NCBI GenBank assembly: GCA_030019205.1
Contig: JASEFH010000007.1
Location: forward strand, 47,589 to 111,588
Length of the DNA stretch: 64,000 bases
Direction of reading: 5' to 3'
Origin: Methanomicrobiales archaeon
GTDB lineage: Archaea > Halobacteriota > Methanomicrobia > Methanomicrobiales > JACTUA01
Each line of letters opens with the position of its first letter. The stretch's first letter is position 1. This document shows, piece by piece, positions 63,127 to 64,000 of the stretch. The translations under genes and the position numbers were made by a program. The notes under the pieces were generated by a model that saw only the letters and a program-made list of their open reading frames with translations, was not told the origin of the DNA and did no database searches.

Positions 63127-64000
63127 TCATCCGACGCCGATCTCTTCGCAGGTGACATACCGGGTCCCATCGCTGAGGGGGACCGTGCCGAAGCGGACGG
63201 TTTTCTCCTCGCCGCTCCTGCACCGCACCCGCCCCGTGCACACCTTGGCGGCGGCCGCCTCCTCTCGCTCGCTCGCATCCGGGAACGCCCGTTCGAACCA
63301 CTCTTCTTCTGCAGGAATATCCGCCAGGGTATACCCGAGGAGCTCGGTGAACTTCTGGTTGAGGAGGGTGTAGCGCCCGTCCGCCTGCGCAAGGGCGGCC
63401 GGGACCGGGGAAGCATCGAGCACCTCGGTGAACCGCTGTTCGCTGCGGCGGAGGCGGTCCTCGGTCTGCCGCCGGGCGATCGCGATGGAGGCCTGCCGCA
63501 GGAACGACTCGATCGCCTGGAGGTCTTCGAGCACCGCATCGGGGGGCAGGAAGATCCCGACGGTCCCGAATAACCGGTCGCTCCAGACCAGGAATGTGAT
63601 GTACGCCTTGCCGATGTTCAGGGTGCGCAGGATCTCTTCGCAGAGATCTTCGGGGATCCGGTGGAAGCAGAGATCGTAAAACGATGGTCTTCCCGGTGCA
63701 GGTTCGGGATAGAGGATGAACTCCTCCAGACCCCTGTGCAGCAGATTCAGAGGATCTCCCCCGGCGGGCATGGAGAATACCTCCGTGAGGGGCATGGTCA
63801 TACCAACCAAATCTCGTCCCAGTATGCGGGCAATCCCATTGCGAACGTTCTCATCTTCTACCGCCGTCATGGAAAAACTCTGATTGGCCTCGTCGTAGGA
63901 ACAGACATGTACGCACGCTCGCGGAACGACTTCAACGAGTCGCCTGGCGATATACTGGTGGATATCCTGCTCGGGGGGCATGTCCACCAGTTCCATCGCG
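63127..64000 (-). CDS. PAS-containing sensory protein (5' end outside window)
   Basis: Minus-strand frame open to the window edge; the ATG at 63996 may be internal. The first 190 residues resemble a GAF-like sensor part (ACVHVCSYDEANQSFSMTAV, ITFLVWSDRLFGTVGIFLPP, then AIESFLRQASIAIARRQTED). A PAS domain follows (about 200-289: EVLDASPVPAALAQADGRYT, GYTLADIPAEEEWFERAFPD, EEKTVRFGTVPLSDGTRYVT) and the protein stops there, with no kinase domain. The PAS part is closely related to the fragment at 36092-36500. It may be a sensor that signals through a partner. Confidence 0.78.
   Translation of the reverse strand, partial: AMELVDMPPEQDIHQYIARRLVEVVPRACVHVCSYDEANQSFSMTAVEDENVRNGIARILGRDLVGMTMPLTEVFSMPAGGDPLNLLHRGLEEFILYPEPAPGRPSFYDLCFHRIPEDLCEEILRTLNIGKAYITFLVWSDRLFGTVGIFLPPDAVLEDLQAIESFLRQASIAIARRQTEDRLRRSEQRFTEVLDASPVPAALAQADGRYTLLNQKFTELLGYTLADIPAEEEWFERAFPDASEREEAAAAKVCTGRVRCRSGEEKTVRFGTVPLSDGTRYVTCEEIGVG

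Overview
The window comes from a high-GC methanogenic archaeon, most likely of the order Methanomicrobiales (Methanoculleus-like; this is inference). The signs are an FmdE-family protein beside a metal ABC transporter, archaeal-only families (DUF5612/ACT, DUF365, a YwfO/YwgA-type pair), a TBP-like fragment, a tRNA-Thr without encoded CCA behind a TATA-type box A, and several multi-PAS sensor kinases. Most of the window is GC-rich housekeeping and accessory DNA. The stretch from about 37.7 to 48.3 kb is clearly AT-richer and carries foreign-looking defence genes.

Layout. 0-17 kb: the end of an ABC-2 exporter operon with a NEW3-domain protein, a GT-C-like membrane protein, a SRAP protein, an RNB-domain ribonuclease, a large PAS histidine kinase, a secreted beta-helix protein with a decayed paralogue, a YugP-type protease and an aquaporin. 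17-23 kb: a SIMPL protein and a RidA protein inside a graveyard of five frameshifted minus-strand genes (SRPBCC, VOC, glycolipid-binding, an unknown membrane protein, alpha/beta hydrolase). 23-27 kb: an intact four-gene cluster (binding lipoprotein, FecCD permease, ATPase, FmdE-like protein) behind a palindromic operator candidate. 27-37.7 kb: a second PAS kinase, small stress enzymes, broken VOC and MazF genes, an IS5-type element that truncates an antitoxin gene, and an intact RelE/ParE-type toxin-antitoxin pair between two diverged copies of a roughly 90 bp sequence.

37.7-48 kb holds the most interesting locus. Two different cytosine-C5 DNA methyltransferases flank a compact set: a thymine-DNA-glycosylase-like HhH-GPD enzyme overlapping the first methyltransferase, and a convergent, translationally coupled three-gene operon (a 651-aa GHKL ATPase plus two proteins I cannot assign). 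I read this as a variant of the restriction systems that carry MORC/MutL-like ATPases, with the usual Vsr nuclease replaced by a Mig-type T:G glycosylase. An IS5-family element, a YwgA/HD pair (HD gene frameshifted) and a structured inverted repeat follow.

48-56 kb continues the defence theme: a type I restriction-modification locus ruined by an IS insertion in hsdS and stop codons in hsdM, with its AlbA_2/ATP-binding companion still intact; then an EVE-DUF365-PD-(D/E)XK cassette and a GmrSD-like (DUF262/HNH) gene with one frameshift. A truncated TBP-like gene follows.

56-64 kb returns to ordinary content: a serine beta-lactamase-like hydrolase, tRNA-Thr(CGT), DUF3467, a Cas4-like protein with a degenerate active site, MsrA, the coupled ACT/DUF5612-Sua5-nucleotidyltransferase operon, a frameshifted PEGA lipoprotein and a partial PAS protein at the window edge. 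Several frameshifts sit in homopolymer runs, so sequencing error must be excluded before the affected genes are called dead.
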